A DNA stretch of 64,000 nucleotides from Pullilachnospira sp963929535 (GTDB taxonomy: Bacteria; Bacillota; Clostridia; Lachnospirales; Lachnospiraceae): positions 1 through 64,000 of the forward strand of contig CAWVIZ010000013.1 in NCBI GenBank assembly GCA_963929535.1, given 5' to 3'. Position 1 is the stretch's first letter; every line of letters begins with the position of its first letter. Positions 17,773 to 25,932 of this stretch are shown here, piece by piece. The position numbers and the translations under genes were made by a program. The notes below the pieces were generated by a model. That model was not told the DNA's origin and ran no database searches. It worked only from the letters and a program-made list of their open reading frames with translations.

Positions 17773-18110
17773 AAAAAAAGCGCCGTCCCCACAAAATCCT
17801 GTAGGGACCAGACGCTGTCCGGCGGTACCACCCTGATTCACTGTCCGTATCTGTTCCCCAAGTCACAGGGAGCCGCGCTCCCCCTGCCTGGAAAATCCGG
17901 ACAAGCTCTCTTCCTCTTTTAACGCCCGAGTCCGCGTCCTGCTCCTCGCAGGCAGCTCCGAAGGCCGGTTCCACACAGTCCGCACGAAGATCTTCCACCA
18001 CTGATCTCCTCTCTGTAGATTGTCCCGTATGTACTATTCTCCATCCACGCCTTTTTCCTGATCATCCGGCCTTTGAGCCTTCGATCCTTCTGAAAATATT
18101 CTTCTCATCG
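17773..18110 (-). promoter_or_regulatory. T-box leader of proS with terminator
   Basis: The minus-strand T-box sequence GGGTGGTACCGCC (complement of 17821-17833) is diagnostic. It is followed by a terminator stem AGCGTC..GTCCC/GGGAC..GGCGCT and seven T (17773-17816). Upstream are typical stem I features (AGAGAGGAGATCAGTGGTGGAAG region near 18015-17990) and the CGGGCGTTAAAAGAGG linker. Uncharged tRNA-Pro would stabilise the antiterminator. I could not fix the specifier codon with certainty. Confidence 0.93.
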
Positions 18111-18116
18111 TTTGTG

Positions 18117-18145
18117 ATTCTAGCGGACTTGCATCTGTTTGTCAA
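18117..18145 (-). promoter_or_regulatory. proS T-box promoter
   Basis: TTGACA (18140-18145), 17-base spacer, TAGAAT (18117-18122) on the minus strand. Confidence 0.85.
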
Positions 18146-18180
18146 GGAGCAATCCGCAAAAACTTGGCGGCATGCGTAAC

Positions 18181-18270
18181 ACTTCGTTACTATTCACAGC
18201 CTCCCCACCCGCATGCGCACTCGTCGCGCTTACGCGCTTCCGTTCAGCCTTACGGCTCCGCTGTCACATA
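18181..18270. repeat. Dispersed palindromic repeat, copy A
   Basis: Contains GTTCAGCCTTACGGCT followed by CCGCTGTCACA (18242-18268), and upstream CCTCCCCACCCGCAT and GCGCTTACGCGC. The same modules occur near 31.05 kb (reverse) and 56.8 kb. It lies downstream of the dCMP deaminase stop. Confidence 0.65.
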
Positions 18271-18305
18271 TCCATGCGCCCGAACCGGGAAAATTCGGCC
18301 CGGGA

Positions 18306-18791
18306 TCATACCCGGATCAGGATTTCCCTCTTGGTGGAGTTATACTTATAGTACCGGACTCCCGCCGCATCCATCATTTTCTTGGAGGCCCTGACTGCCG
18401 GGGTGTCGGCATATTTGTCACACTCATACACCACCGTCTTGATCCCGGACTGGATGATAGCCTTGGCGCATTCGTTGCAGGGAAACAGCGAAACATACAG
18501 CTTGGCCCCCGCCAGCGATCCTCCCTGGTAATTCAGGATCGCATTCAGTTCGCTGTGAGTCACATACAGATATTTGGTATCCTCCGCATCCCCTTCTCTG
18601 GCCCAGGGAAACTCATCATCAGAGCAGCCCTTGGGAAAACCGTTATATCCCATGGATAAAATCTTATTGTCCTGACTGACAATACAGGCCCCCACCTGGG
18701 AATTGGGATCCTTGGACCGCATCCCCGACAATTTGGCCACCCCCATGAAATATTCATCCCAGGTGATATAATCCGTCCTTTTTCCGCTCAT
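18306..18791 (-). CDS. Deoxycytidylate deaminase (ComEB-type)
   Basis: A 161-residue zinc deaminase converting dCMP to dUMP for thymidylate supply. The catalytic HxE is THSELNAI and the zinc cysteines are in SLFPCNECAKAI. GYNGFPKGCSDDEFPW is the usual substrate-side segment of this family. AAGGAGG precedes ATG 18791, and the upstream extension lacks a start signal. It is last in a minus-strand run with upp, rpiB, the phosphatase-like gene and Sua5, a nucleotide-salvage neighbourhood. Confidence 0.93.
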   Translation of the reverse strand: MSGKRTDYITWDEYFMGVAKLSGMRSKDPNSQVGACIVSQDNKILSMGYNGFPKGCSDDEFPWAREGDAEDTKYLYVTHSELNAILNYQGGSLAGAKLYVSLFPCNECAKAIIQSGIKTVVYECDKYADTPAVRASKKMMDAAGVRYYKYNSTKREILIRV

Positions 18792-18871
18792 CTTGCAAAC
18801 CTCCTTCTTTGAAACAGGACCCACATGGGTTCTGTGAGTCCTGTTTTCCATCCGCCCATTCCACGGCGCGC

Positions 18872-19501
18872 CTATTTCGTTCCAAAAATACGGTCTCCCG
18901 CATCTCCCAGTCCCGGTACGATATAACCGTGGTCATTCAGATGGTCATCCAGGGCTCCGATATACAGGTCCACATCCGGATGAGCCTCCTGCATCCGCTT
19001 CACCCCCTCCGGCGCAGCGATAATACACATAAAACGGATATTTCTCACGCCCTTATCCTTCAGCATCTGGATGGCTGCCTCCGCAGATCCTCCGGTGGCC
19101 AGCATGGGATCCACCACAAAGATATCCCTCTCCCAGCTGTCCGCAGGAAGCTTGCAGTAATATTCCACCGGCTCCAGCGTTTCCGGATTCCTGTACAGCC
19201 CGATATGGCCCACCTTGGCCGCCGGGATCATAGCCAGCATTCCTTCCACCATTCCCAGGCCTGCCCTTAAGATGGGAACCACCGCCAGCTTCTTTCCTGC
19301 CAGCTCCTTTACCGTGGTTTTTGTAATGGGAGTCTCGATCTCCACGTCCCGCAGCTTCAGATCTCTGGTGGCCTCATAGCACATCAGCATGGCGATCTCC
19401 CCGATCATCTCCCGAAACTCCTTGGAACTGGTCTCCTGCTTTCTGATAATTCCGATCTTATGCTGGATCAGCGGATGATCCATAATCACAACCTTTGACA
19501 T
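18872..19501 (-). CDS. upp: Uracil phosphoribosyltransferase
   Basis: A 209-residue enzyme making UMP from uracil and PRPP. The PRPP loop VVDPMLATGGSAEAAI and the uracil-site C-terminus HGYIVPGLGDAGDRIFGTK are both intact, and the length is typical. GGAGAAAGGAG lies before ATG 19501. It is sixty bases downstream of rpiB in the same operon direction. Confidence 0.97.
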   Translation of the reverse strand: MSKVVIMDHPLIQHKIGIIRKQETSSKEFREMIGEIAMLMCYEATRDLKLRDVEIETPITKTTVKELAGKKLAVVPILRAGLGMVEGMLAMIPAAKVGHIGLYRNPETLEPVEYYCKLPADSWERDIFVVDPMLATGGSAEAAIQMLKDKGVRNIRFMCIIAAPEGVKRMQEAHPDVDLYIGALDDHLNDHGYIVPGLGDAGDRIFGTK

Positions 19502-19561
19502 TTGTACTCCTTTCTCCGGAGGATTTTCTGCTATCTGCACGCATCCTCCTCCCGGCATCTC

Positions 19562-19990
19562 CTACTCTTCGATCATCTGTATACGGCGGATATGACGCTC
19601 ATCATTGGAAAACGGCGTATCCAGAAATGTCTCCACGATCTTCAGTGCAAGGCCCTCGCCTACCACACGGCCTCCAAGCGCCAGAATATTGGCATCGTTG
19701 TGCTCTCTGGTAGCCTGGGCGCAAAAGCAGTCCGTGCAGAGCGCAGCCCGGATTCCAGGTACCTTGTTGGCTGCAATGGAAACGCCGATTCCTGTACCGC
19801 AGATCAGGATTCCCCGCTCACACTGTCCGTCCGCCACCGCATGGGCCACCTTTCGGGCATAAATGGGGTAATCCACAGATTCCATGCTGTCACAGCCAAA
19901 ATCCTGATACTCCAGCCCTCTGCCCTCCAGATAAGTCTCGATTTTCTTTTTCAGTTCGTAACCTCCGTGATCGCATCCGATTGCTATCAT
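19562..19990 (-). CDS. rpiB: Ribose-5-phosphate isomerase B
   Basis: A 142-residue RpiB/LacAB enzyme interconverting ribose-5-P and ribulose-5-P. The N-terminal CDHGGYELK, the active-site loop CGTGIGVSIAANK and the REHNDANILALGGR region are conserved. ATG 19990 shares a base with the stop of the phosphatase-like gene upstream (TGATG), so translation is coupled. The same order exists in Bacillus (ywlC-ywlE-ywlF). Confidence 0.96.
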   Translation of the reverse strand: MIAIGCDHGGYELKKKIETYLEGRGLEYQDFGCDSMESVDYPIYARKVAHAVADGQCERGILICGTGIGVSIAANKVPGIRAALCTDCFCAQATREHNDANILALGGRVVGEGLALKIVETFLDTPFSNDERHIRRIQMIEE

Positions 19991-20448
19991 CACAGTTCCT
20001 CCTCTTCATTTAGTCTGGCCACTACCTTCCGCATCAGCAGTTCCATCTCCGTGTAGCACTGGCCATATACTGACAGCGGTTCCCCGTAGAGAGGCGTGAT
20101 ATCTCCGCTCTCTCCCGCATATTCCCGCAGCGTATACACATGGGGCGCATTCTCATACGTTTCCCAGATCACTGATTTTTGTCTGCTCTCCATCGTCAGC
20201 AGCAGCGTATCCCCGTCTATATCCTCCTGCTCCAGTTGTCTGGCTGTATGCGCCGGATCCGGATAGCCGTTGGAGGACAGTACCGCCTCCGCCTTGGCAT
20301 TCAGAGGCTCCTGGAACAGGACCACCAGTCCCCGGGACTGGATGGTCAGAGGATTCGTCAAAAACTTCCTCTTCAATATCATCTCTGCCATGGGCGCCCT
20401 GCAGCTGTCGCTGGTGTCCACAAATATCACTTTCTTATACCGTATCAC
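19990..20448 (-). CDS. Low-molecular-weight phosphatase-like protein lacking the catalytic Cys
   Basis: A 152-residue member of the low-molecular-weight protein-phosphatase/arsenate-reductase fold, in the position of ywlE (protein arginine phosphatase) between Sua5 and rpiB. The P-loop reads VDTSDSCRAPMAE. Compared with the family's V-C-x5-R, the nucleophilic Cys is replaced by Asp11 while Cys16 and Arg17 remain. Near the C-terminus the general-acid DP pair is also missing (TPLYGEPLSVYGQ in place of PDPFGG...VY). The frame is intact, the gene is translationally coupled to rpiB and no decay is seen, so a binding or scaffold role, or another chemistry, is more likely than simple loss. The start is ATG 20448, although the ribosome site is modest. 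Confidence 0.82.
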   Translation of the reverse strand: MIRYKKVIFVDTSDSCRAPMAEMILKRKFLTNPLTIQSRGLVVLFQEPLNAKAEAVLSSNGYPDPAHTARQLEQEDIDGDTLLLTMESRQKSVIWETYENAPHVYTLREYAGESGDITPLYGEPLSVYGQCYTEMELLMRKVVARLNEEEEL

Positions 20449-20463
20449 AATGTACCATACTCC

Positions 20464-21513
20464 TTATGCCTGGATTCTATGATGCCCCGCTGCCTTCAGC
20501 AGACGGTTCATGATCGCCTGTCCCATCAGCGGAGTATCAAACGCCTCCGAAAAAATGTAATCCGCCTGGCACTGGTCAAATTCCCTGAGCACTCCGTACA
20601 GGTGCCTGGCAATACTTTCCTCGCAGCTTCTGGCTCCGATGCTCTTAACGATTCCCCTGGGATAACAGGAAGCGCTTTCATCGGAGGCAATGATCCCCAC
20701 CTGGAATCCCTGAGCCAGCTTTTCCTCTGTCAGCTGGCGGATCTTCCGCTGTACCGCCTCCGGCGGCCCTTCCACCACTGTCAGCTCCGCTCTGGGCGCA
20801 TAATGCCTGTACTTCATTCCCGGCGCTTTGGGCCGCACCGTGCTGTCCGCGGCGATCAGCCCCCGGTCCACCTGCACCGTTCCGATCACCCGCTCCAGCA
20901 TTTCCCGGTTGATATACCCGGGCCGCAGGATCGTGGGAATCTCCTCGGTAAAATCCACGATGGTGGACTCCAGCCCGATCCCCACCGGCCCTCCGTCCAG
21001 GATCATGTCGATCTTCCCCGCCAGATCCTCCTCCACATGACGGCTTTCCGTGGGACTTGGCCTTCCGGAGGTATTGGCGCTGGGGGCCGCCACATAGCCT
21101 CCCGCCGCCCGGATCAGCGCCAGAGCCAGCGGATGGTCCGGCATCCGCACCGCCACTGTCTCCAGTCCGCCTGTGGTGGCATACGGCACCTTCTCCGTCT
21201 TGGGAAAGATCATGGTAAGAGGCCCCGGCCAGAATCTCTCCGCCAGGGCTTTTGCCTGCACCGGCACCCTCTCAGCGATCAGCGATAAGCTGGAGAAATC
21301 CGCGATATGCACGATCAGTGGATTATCCGAAGGCCTTCCTTTCGCCGCGTAGATCCTTCCGGCGGCATTCTCATCCAGCGCGTTTCCTCCAAGCCCATAC
21401 ACGGTCTCCGTGGGAAATGCCACCAGCCCGCCGTTCTTCAGGATCTCTCCCGCTTCCCGCACCGCCTCCCGGTCCATATGCTCCAAATCCATCCTGACTA
21501 TCCTTGTGTCCAT
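20464..21513 (-). CDS. Threonylcarbamoyl-AMP synthase (Sua5/YwlC)
   Basis: A 349-residue enzyme making threonylcarbamoyl-adenylate for the t6A37 tRNA modification. The YrdC domain shows GGLVAFPTETVYGLGGNA, the KGRPSDNPLIVHI segment and SANTSGRPSPT. A C-terminal Sua5 domain follows the linker (PGMKYRHYAP). GAAGGTGG precedes ATG 21513. It appears to be first in the sua5-phosphatase-rpiB-upp-dCMP deaminase run. Confidence 0.95.
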   Translation of the reverse strand: MDTRIVRMDLEHMDREAVREAGEILKNGGLVAFPTETVYGLGGNALDENAAGRIYAAKGRPSDNPLIVHIADFSSLSLIAERVPVQAKALAERFWPGPLTMIFPKTEKVPYATTGGLETVAVRMPDHPLALALIRAAGGYVAAPSANTSGRPSPTESRHVEEDLAGKIDMILDGGPVGIGLESTIVDFTEEIPTILRPGYINREMLERVIGTVQVDRGLIAADSTVRPKAPGMKYRHYAPRAELTVVEGPPEAVQRKIRQLTEEKLAQGFQVGIIASDESASCYPRGIVKSIGARSCEESIARHLYGVLREFDQCQADYIFSEAFDTPLMGQAIMNRLLKAAGHHRIQA

Positions 21514-21717
21514 TGTTCCACCTTCTTCTCTCTGCTTATGCATCAGCCCGGTCTTATCTGTAACAGTTCTGCCATCCCGCGGTTCCAGTGGAGCCGGAAA
21601 CCGGACTGTTACTGTCGTTTCTGCCCGCTAGTACAAGTATACAGGAGCCTTGGCCTGTCGGCAAGGGGAAATTTCCCCGCCATCCCGCCCGGGAAACTAT
21701 TTCCTTCTGATCCGCCA

Positions 21718-22296
21718 TCATACCTTTTCTCCGGGAAATTCCTCCCGGTATACCCTTTCACAGGCTTTCTTAAGCAGTCCAAATTCCTGTCCCATACCGA
21801 AATGCTCCGGAAGCCGGACAGACACTTCCAGAAACTCCTGCCCCAGCTTCTTAGCCAGCCGGTCCGGCTTCAGCTTCACCAGTCCCATCACCGTACTGTT
21901 ATACTTGTTATCTTTCCTGCAAAGCTGTATGTAATACCGGAGGCCGTTGCAGAATTCCTGATACAGCGCCTCTTCTCCTTCCCTGCCGTATTCTTCTTCC
22001 AGAAAAAATCCCATATCCTGCCGGATCTGTTCCAGTTCCTTCTTCTTTCTTTTTCCTCCCGGCCTTCCCGGATTTCCGCTCAGCAAATACAGCCTCATCC
22101 ATGACCGTATAAAATAATCCACTCCGTCCGCCAGTCTGTCTCCGGTTCCATACCTCCGCTTCCAAAGCTCCAGACGGATCTCATCTCCCTTATCCGGTAT
22201 CCCGCTTTCCAGCCGTGCTTCCAGCAGCGACCGCCTTTTCTCCCTGTCTGTCTCCCGGTAGTACGCCTCCGGCCATTTTTCAGATGCTTGTTCCAT
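21718..22296 (-). CDS. DUF6553-like hypothetical protein
   Basis: A 192-residue, charged, mostly helical protein known mainly from Lachnospiraceae, as far as I recognise it (DUF6553-like). It has a K-rich middle (GGKRKKKELEQIRQD) and a C-terminal section FGLLKKACERVYREEF. AAGGAGA lies before ATG 22296, whereas the longer frame has no ribosome site. It has no membrane segment. Function unknown. Confidence 0.6.
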   Translation of the reverse strand: MEQASEKWPEAYYRETDREKRRSLLEARLESGIPDKGDEIRLELWKRRYGTGDRLADGVDYFIRSWMRLYLLSGNPGRPGGKRKKKELEQIRQDMGFFLEEEYGREGEEALYQEFCNGLRYYIQLCRKDNKYNSTVMGLVKLKPDRLAKKLGQEFLEVSVRLPEHFGMGQEFGLLKKACERVYREEFPGEKV

Positions 22297-22847
22297 ATCT
22301 CTCCTTATCTTCTGCCGGCTTTCCGGCACAACTCCCTTCCGGCCTCTCCTGCCCTGCGCCGCATCGCCTCTTCTGCCATTCCCCATGACGGTATGGCCGG
22401 TTTCCATGGCAGCCTGCCGTGTCTGGTCCCCATAGCTGCTTCCCCGGTCCCTCCATATTCCGGAATCTGGTCACAGACCGTCCGCTTCGGCTTTGAAACC
22501 GGGTTTTCTTAAATAATAATGGATTATCTCAGATTTAGGAAGGGGCTTTTATCAAAATCATTTCACCATGAGTCAAATCCCCTCCCCAGGCATTGCTGCC
22601 TGGCCCGTTGCCTGCGGCCATGAAAATTTCAGCCGTATTTGCGGAAATTAATCATTCTCAAACAGAATTTGAATCAAACGCACATAATTGAAGATTATGC
22701 TGTAGCCGCAGACAGGTCAGCGGGTTCAGAAACTTTTCGCCCTCCGCAGGCATGCAGCGGGTCGGAAGAAGGGAAAAGGATTCCATAAACAGTAACCTGA
22801 CAAACAGCCTGGCGAAAGTAAAAACAAAAGAAACGAGGTATGAAAAG
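22297..22847. other. Gene-free region with one repeat relative
   Basis: 550 bases. The only structure I can point to is CCAGGCA/TGCCTGG followed by CCCGTTGCCTGCGG at 22580-22612, a relative of the repeat in the proS leader. The rest shows no convincing gene or RNA. Confidence 0.4.
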
Positions 22848-23419
22848 ATGGCTATCAGAGAAAATGTAAGTGCATTCGCGGTAAAACAGGCAATTTCTTA
22901 TCTGGATAAGGATCCGGAAAAGAATCTGCCCAGACTTCTGGACTGGTTCGACCGGTTTGACCGGAAGGATACTCTGAAATCCCAGAGAGATCTGGTCCGC
23001 AGCGTGGTTACAGATCCCGACAACAACTGGCACAAGCTGGTGATGAGCCTCTGGGAGGACATTGACCCCGGCGTAAGGAATCGCTTTTTTGAAAATTTTA
23101 TTATCAACGGCTGCCTGCTGGGATACCAAAAACAAGTGGACGGTCACCGCTGTTTATGGGTTATCACGACAATCAGCCCTGGAATGAGAATATGCTGCGC
23201 CCCTGCCCGGTTCTGGATAATCCGGGAAGACTGACAGAGATCGTGGAAAAAAGCAATGCCAGAAGCACCGATTACCAGAATCTGGAAAGCGCAAAGGAAT
23301 TTTCTGATAAATGTGTGGAGACCGCCGAGAAATGGGCAGAGGTGGCGGACCGTCTCTGGGAAGAATCCCACGGAGGCTGCGCTTCCTGCGGCAGATGCAC
23401 AACGTCCGTCAATGGATAA
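22848..23419 (+). pseudogene. Radical-SAM protein with its catalytic core deleted
   Basis: Two conserved ends of one gene in different frames. The N-terminal hundred residues (MAIRENVSAFAVKQ ... NGCLLGYQKQ) normally lead into the radical-SAM CxxxCxxC domain. Instead, about 15 bases later the frame changes to the typical C-terminus (FMGYHDNQPWNENMLRPCPVLDNP ... CGRCTT). The central region with the iron-sulphur cysteines, roughly 200 residues by family comparison, is absent. GAGG precedes ATG 22848. It cannot be a working radical-SAM enzyme. It marks the left edge of a degraded stretch. Confidence 0.8.
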
Positions 23420-23468
23420 AAGCCGACTGGCTCGTTGCCCACAGAAAAATACAGATGGGAAGAATTCT

Positions 23469-23725
23469 ATGGAAAACGTGGAAATTGCCGGAAAAAGAAA
23501 TCTTTCAGCAGACCGGGAAAGGATCATGGCAGCGGTTTACAGGCTATTCTGGATTTATGTGGTATGCGGAGTTGCCGGCTTTGCCATCGAAACCATCTGG
23601 TGTTGGATCGATTTTCAGGAATTTACCAGCCGGACAAGCAATCTGTTTTTCCCCATCAGCTGTGTCTGGGGAGTGGGCTGAATCGTTCTGCATCTCCTGA
23701 CCCGGAAAAACAGATGGAATATTAC
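23469..23725 (+). pseudogene. N-terminal fragment of a membrane protein (ABC-transporter type IV, PF06541-like)
   Basis: The start MENVEIAGKRNLSADRER is followed by two membrane segments (RLFWIYVVCGVAGFAIETIW and a second after SNLFFPISCVWGVG). An in-frame TGA at 23679-23681 interrupts it, and readable sequence (IVLHLLTRKNRWN) continues beyond. The frame is cut where the IS3 remnant begins at 23731. Truncated and nonsense-mutated, so non-functional. Confidence 0.65.
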
Positions 23726-23730
23726 TCCTT

Positions 23731-24060
23731 CATAGCGATCAGGGGACACAGTATACATCCAAAGCATTCGTTGAGTATTGTGAATCCGTTCATGTAACAC
23801 AAAGTATGAGTAAAGCTGGATGCCCGTATGACAACGCACCAATGGAACGGTATTTCAATACCTTGAAGAATGAATGCACAAATCTATATGAATTTCGTAC
23901 TGAGGAGGCACTCTATCAGACGGTGGAGGAATTTGCATATGTCACGTATAATCATGTGCGCCCCTCATAGTTTCAATGGGTATCAAACACCATATCAAGC
24001 TCGAATTTCATAAATCGATATTTTTTAGCCACAAGTGTTACAAAAACGCTTGACCACAAC
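23731..24060 (+). mobile_element. IS3-family (IS150-like) transposase remnant
   Basis: The 3' part of a DDE transposase OrfB: HSDQGTQYTSKAFVEYC with the second Asp, then MERYFNTLKNEC with the catalytic Glu and the YNHVRP end. A one-base insertion near 23966 shifts the frame (RPS-stop instead of RPHSFNGYQTPYQARIS). The 5' half is missing. The right end probably lies near 24060 (sequence GTGTTACAAAAACGCTTGACCACAAC). It is unrelated to the intact IS at 34.1 kb. Confidence 0.8.
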
Positions 24061-24483
24061 AATTTATGAAAAGGCCCGGGAATGGCCAAGGGAGGAATAT
24101 ACCGTATGAAAAAGCTCAGCGCTGTCTGTGTAAACATACGATGGTTTCTGAGAAGCAGGCTCTCCGATATTTATACTCATATCTCCAATTCTTACCACCG
24201 GTATTCCATACTCGTTCCATTTCATATTTTTCATCAATAGCCGAATTTAACATCGGAAATGCCCTATTTATTTCTCCGCCACCTGTTTCACCGATATGCA
24301 TAAATATTTCGCCTCGTTCAGATAATAATATAACTCATTCTTAAAATAATGAAAACTCTATCAAAATTGTAACTTGATTTGCAGACACAATTCGACAAAT
24401 ACCTGGATGGGAAAGAATAAATATCAGATAATAGAAAATAAATATAAAGACTTTAAAAAACCAATTTGCTTCCTATTGACATT
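24061..24483. other. AT-rich gene-free segment, proposed displaced end of the 25.9-42.7 kb element
   Basis: No protein that I recognise on either strand. The segment ends at 24483 exactly where cwlD-derived sequence starts. Its last bases TTGACATTAAGA resemble the cwlD bases at the other junction (CTGACGATTGTG), as expected of recombinase att half-sites. Confidence 0.4.
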
Positions 24484-24603
24484 AAGAGAATGCGGCTTTC
24501 TCAGCAACCCGCAGGAAGCCCAGCTTCTCATCCAGGAGGATTACCAGCAGAAGGTGGCTCAGGCGGTCTGCGACGGAGTTATGGAATATCTGAGAGGCTG
24601 ATG
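24484..24603 (+). pseudogene. cwlD: C-terminal fragment of N-acetylmuramoyl-L-alanine amidase (cwlD)
   Basis: Encodes ECGFLSNPQEAQLLIQED and onward to GVMEYLRG and a stop, the standard last forty residues of Amidase_3 proteins, beginning at the catalytic Glu. The matching N-terminal part, ending just at that Glu, is at 42715-43297 on the other strand. The fragment has no start of its own. Confidence 0.85.
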
Positions 24604-24732
24604 GGAGCAGACAGTTTCCGTATTGGGTAACTAACTGACGGTGGCCAAAAATGCCCTAAATCATCCTGTTCCCCATTCTCCATCATAGAAAAGGAACTTG
24701 GAGAAACATTTCAAATTAACCATTATGAAAAG

Positions 24733-24776
24733 TAACTGCATTCCTGATTCACATTGATCAGGAGCGGTTACTTTTT
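24733..24776 (+). terminator. Rho-independent terminator after the cwlD fragment
   Basis: Stem AAGTAAC.GC/GC.GTTACTT with an inner TCCTGAT/ATCAGGA and seven T on the plus strand. Probably the native cwlD terminator; its T run also overlaps the tail of the Ku relic on the other strand. Confidence 0.75.
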
Positions 24777-25046
24777 TTATAATTTCCATCAGATCGATCA
24801 CATTGGACGGGCCGCTGGTATCCACTGCGACAATTTCCTATCCCTGTATCTTCTTGTGAATCGCCCTCGCAGCCTTGCCTGATACTCATCCTGAAATGCC
24901 GCCGGTTCAAAAGGTTTTACCATGTTCTCAATCAGCATTTTCGCCATATTCAGTTCATTCTCATCCAGCTTCATTTTGGGAACGGATTTTACTACTTTCC
25001 TCTGTATAAGAAGTGCCTGCCGCAGAAGTTCGTATGCTTTTTCCGC
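24773..25046 (-). pseudogene. Relic of Ku (non-homologous end-joining protein)
   Basis: The minus strand shows AEKAYELLRQAL, then after an apparent deletion the Ku C-terminal core KMKLDENELNMAKMLIENMV and KPFEPAAFQDEYQARL. It then changes frame to AIHKKIQG-stop-EIVAVDTSGPSNVIDLMEIIKK. A deletion, a frameshift and a stop codon make it a pseudogene. No ligase partner is present. The sequence just upstream (KVDIGSAKVDIG) may be the end of another broken gene. Confidence 0.65.
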
Positions 25047-25132
25047 TCCAATATCCACTTTTGCACTTCCAATGTCCACTTTTCCCATTTCCCAAAGTCC
25101 ACTTATATGCAAGTTTCTACTGTGAAGTTCAT

Positions 25133-25248
25133 TTTTTTCGTTCAAAAGCAGATTTCTCAAAAACATTTCTCGTGAATACCTTGTTGAAGATTATTGTAAT
25201 TAGCACGGACAAGCGCAATTTTAAATTTGTATCTACCAATATCCGCAT
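25133..25248 (-). pseudogene. PIN-domain toxin (VapC-like), N-terminal stub
   Basis: ATG 25248 overlaps the region of the AbrB stop codon, and the frame begins MRILVDTN, the standard PIN-domain opening with its first acidic residue. It then runs into unrelated sequence (LKLRLSVLITIIFNK) and stops. The toxin body is gone. Confidence 0.6.
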
Positions 25249-25249
25249 T

Positions 25250-25507
25250 TTACCGTTCCTTTCCGTAACGCACCTCATTTACAAGCGCCTGAATATCATC
25301 TTCACTGGATACCTTCATCGCTTCGGCGGCTCCGGCAAAGGCCGCCTGCGCTTTTCTGATGGCCGCAGCGGAGGCGTTGCTGACAACAATCTCCCCATTT
25401 TGATTTTGAAGAAACAAAACTTTATCGCCGGACTTTAGACCAAGCTGACGCCTGATTTCCACCGGCACAGTGATTTGACCGTTTGCAGAGATTTTCGCCA
25501 AGTTCAT
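25250..25507 (-). CDS. AbrB/MazE-type antitoxin, toxin partner lost
   Basis: An 85-residue protein with an N-terminal swapped-hairpin AbrB domain (AKISANGQITVPVEIRRQLGLKSGDKVLFLQ) and a C-terminal partner-binding tail ending LVNEVRYGKER. The start is ATG 25507; a GTG nine bases earlier is in frame and closer to AAAGGG, so either is possible. It would repress its own promoter and neutralise a PIN toxin. The toxin start still overlaps its end, but only eight conserved residues remain, so this is an orphan antitoxin. Confidence 0.85.
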   Translation of the reverse strand: MNLAKISANGQITVPVEIRRQLGLKSGDKVLFLQNQNGEIVVSNASAAAIRKAQAAFAGAAEAMKVSSEDDIQALVNEVRYGKER

Positions 25508-25932
25508 ACAAGTCACCCTTTCTATTCTTTAAAACTCAAGTTTTCTTTATCTCTGTTTATATTATATCCCATGCTCAGGGGAAAGTAAACTCGTCCAGGC
25601 AAAAAGAGGCGCTTATTTGCAAGTTTTCCGTGAATTTGATTAAAAAGTCCTTGGCAACTCGTTTCGGATAGAACGAATCTATAAATATTTTGAAAATTTA
25701 GCATTTAAAACGTCCAGTTTCTTCTGCAGTGTCTCAAGATATTTCATATAATTTTTTGTTCTTGCCATAGGTATTCCTCCAATTATTATTTTCTATAATA
25801 TTAATATAGCAGATAGCGGAAGAATACCAGGAATCAATTTTTTCTTACGGAAATTTAACAGTTGAACAATGAAAAAAAGCATTCTCGATACTATTTGAAA
25901 AGATTCTTCTGGAGTCTTTTTGATATTCTGTA
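25508..25932. other. Gap between antitoxin and recombinase genes
   Basis: Holds a possible 29-codon gene (see next entry) and, at 25901-25923, a hairpin AAAAGA/TCTTTT just after the last recombinase stop that may end that operon. Otherwise AT-rich with no gene seen. Confidence 0.4.
25679..25768 (-). CDS. Possible 29-residue peptide
   Basis: A short frame MARTKNYMKYLETLQKK... ending FSKYL, with a strong GGAGG site eleven bases before ATG 25768. It is a single amphipathic helix in appearance. It may be the stub of a longer gene cut by rearrangement or a genuine small protein; I do not recognise it. Confidence 0.35.
   Translation of the reverse strand: MARTKNYMKYLETLQKKLDVLNAKFSKYL

Noticed and set aside
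24061..24373. Short frames on both strands that look like a helix-turn-helix or specificity-subunit fragment
   Set aside because: Similarity is too short and broken by stops; left unassigned.
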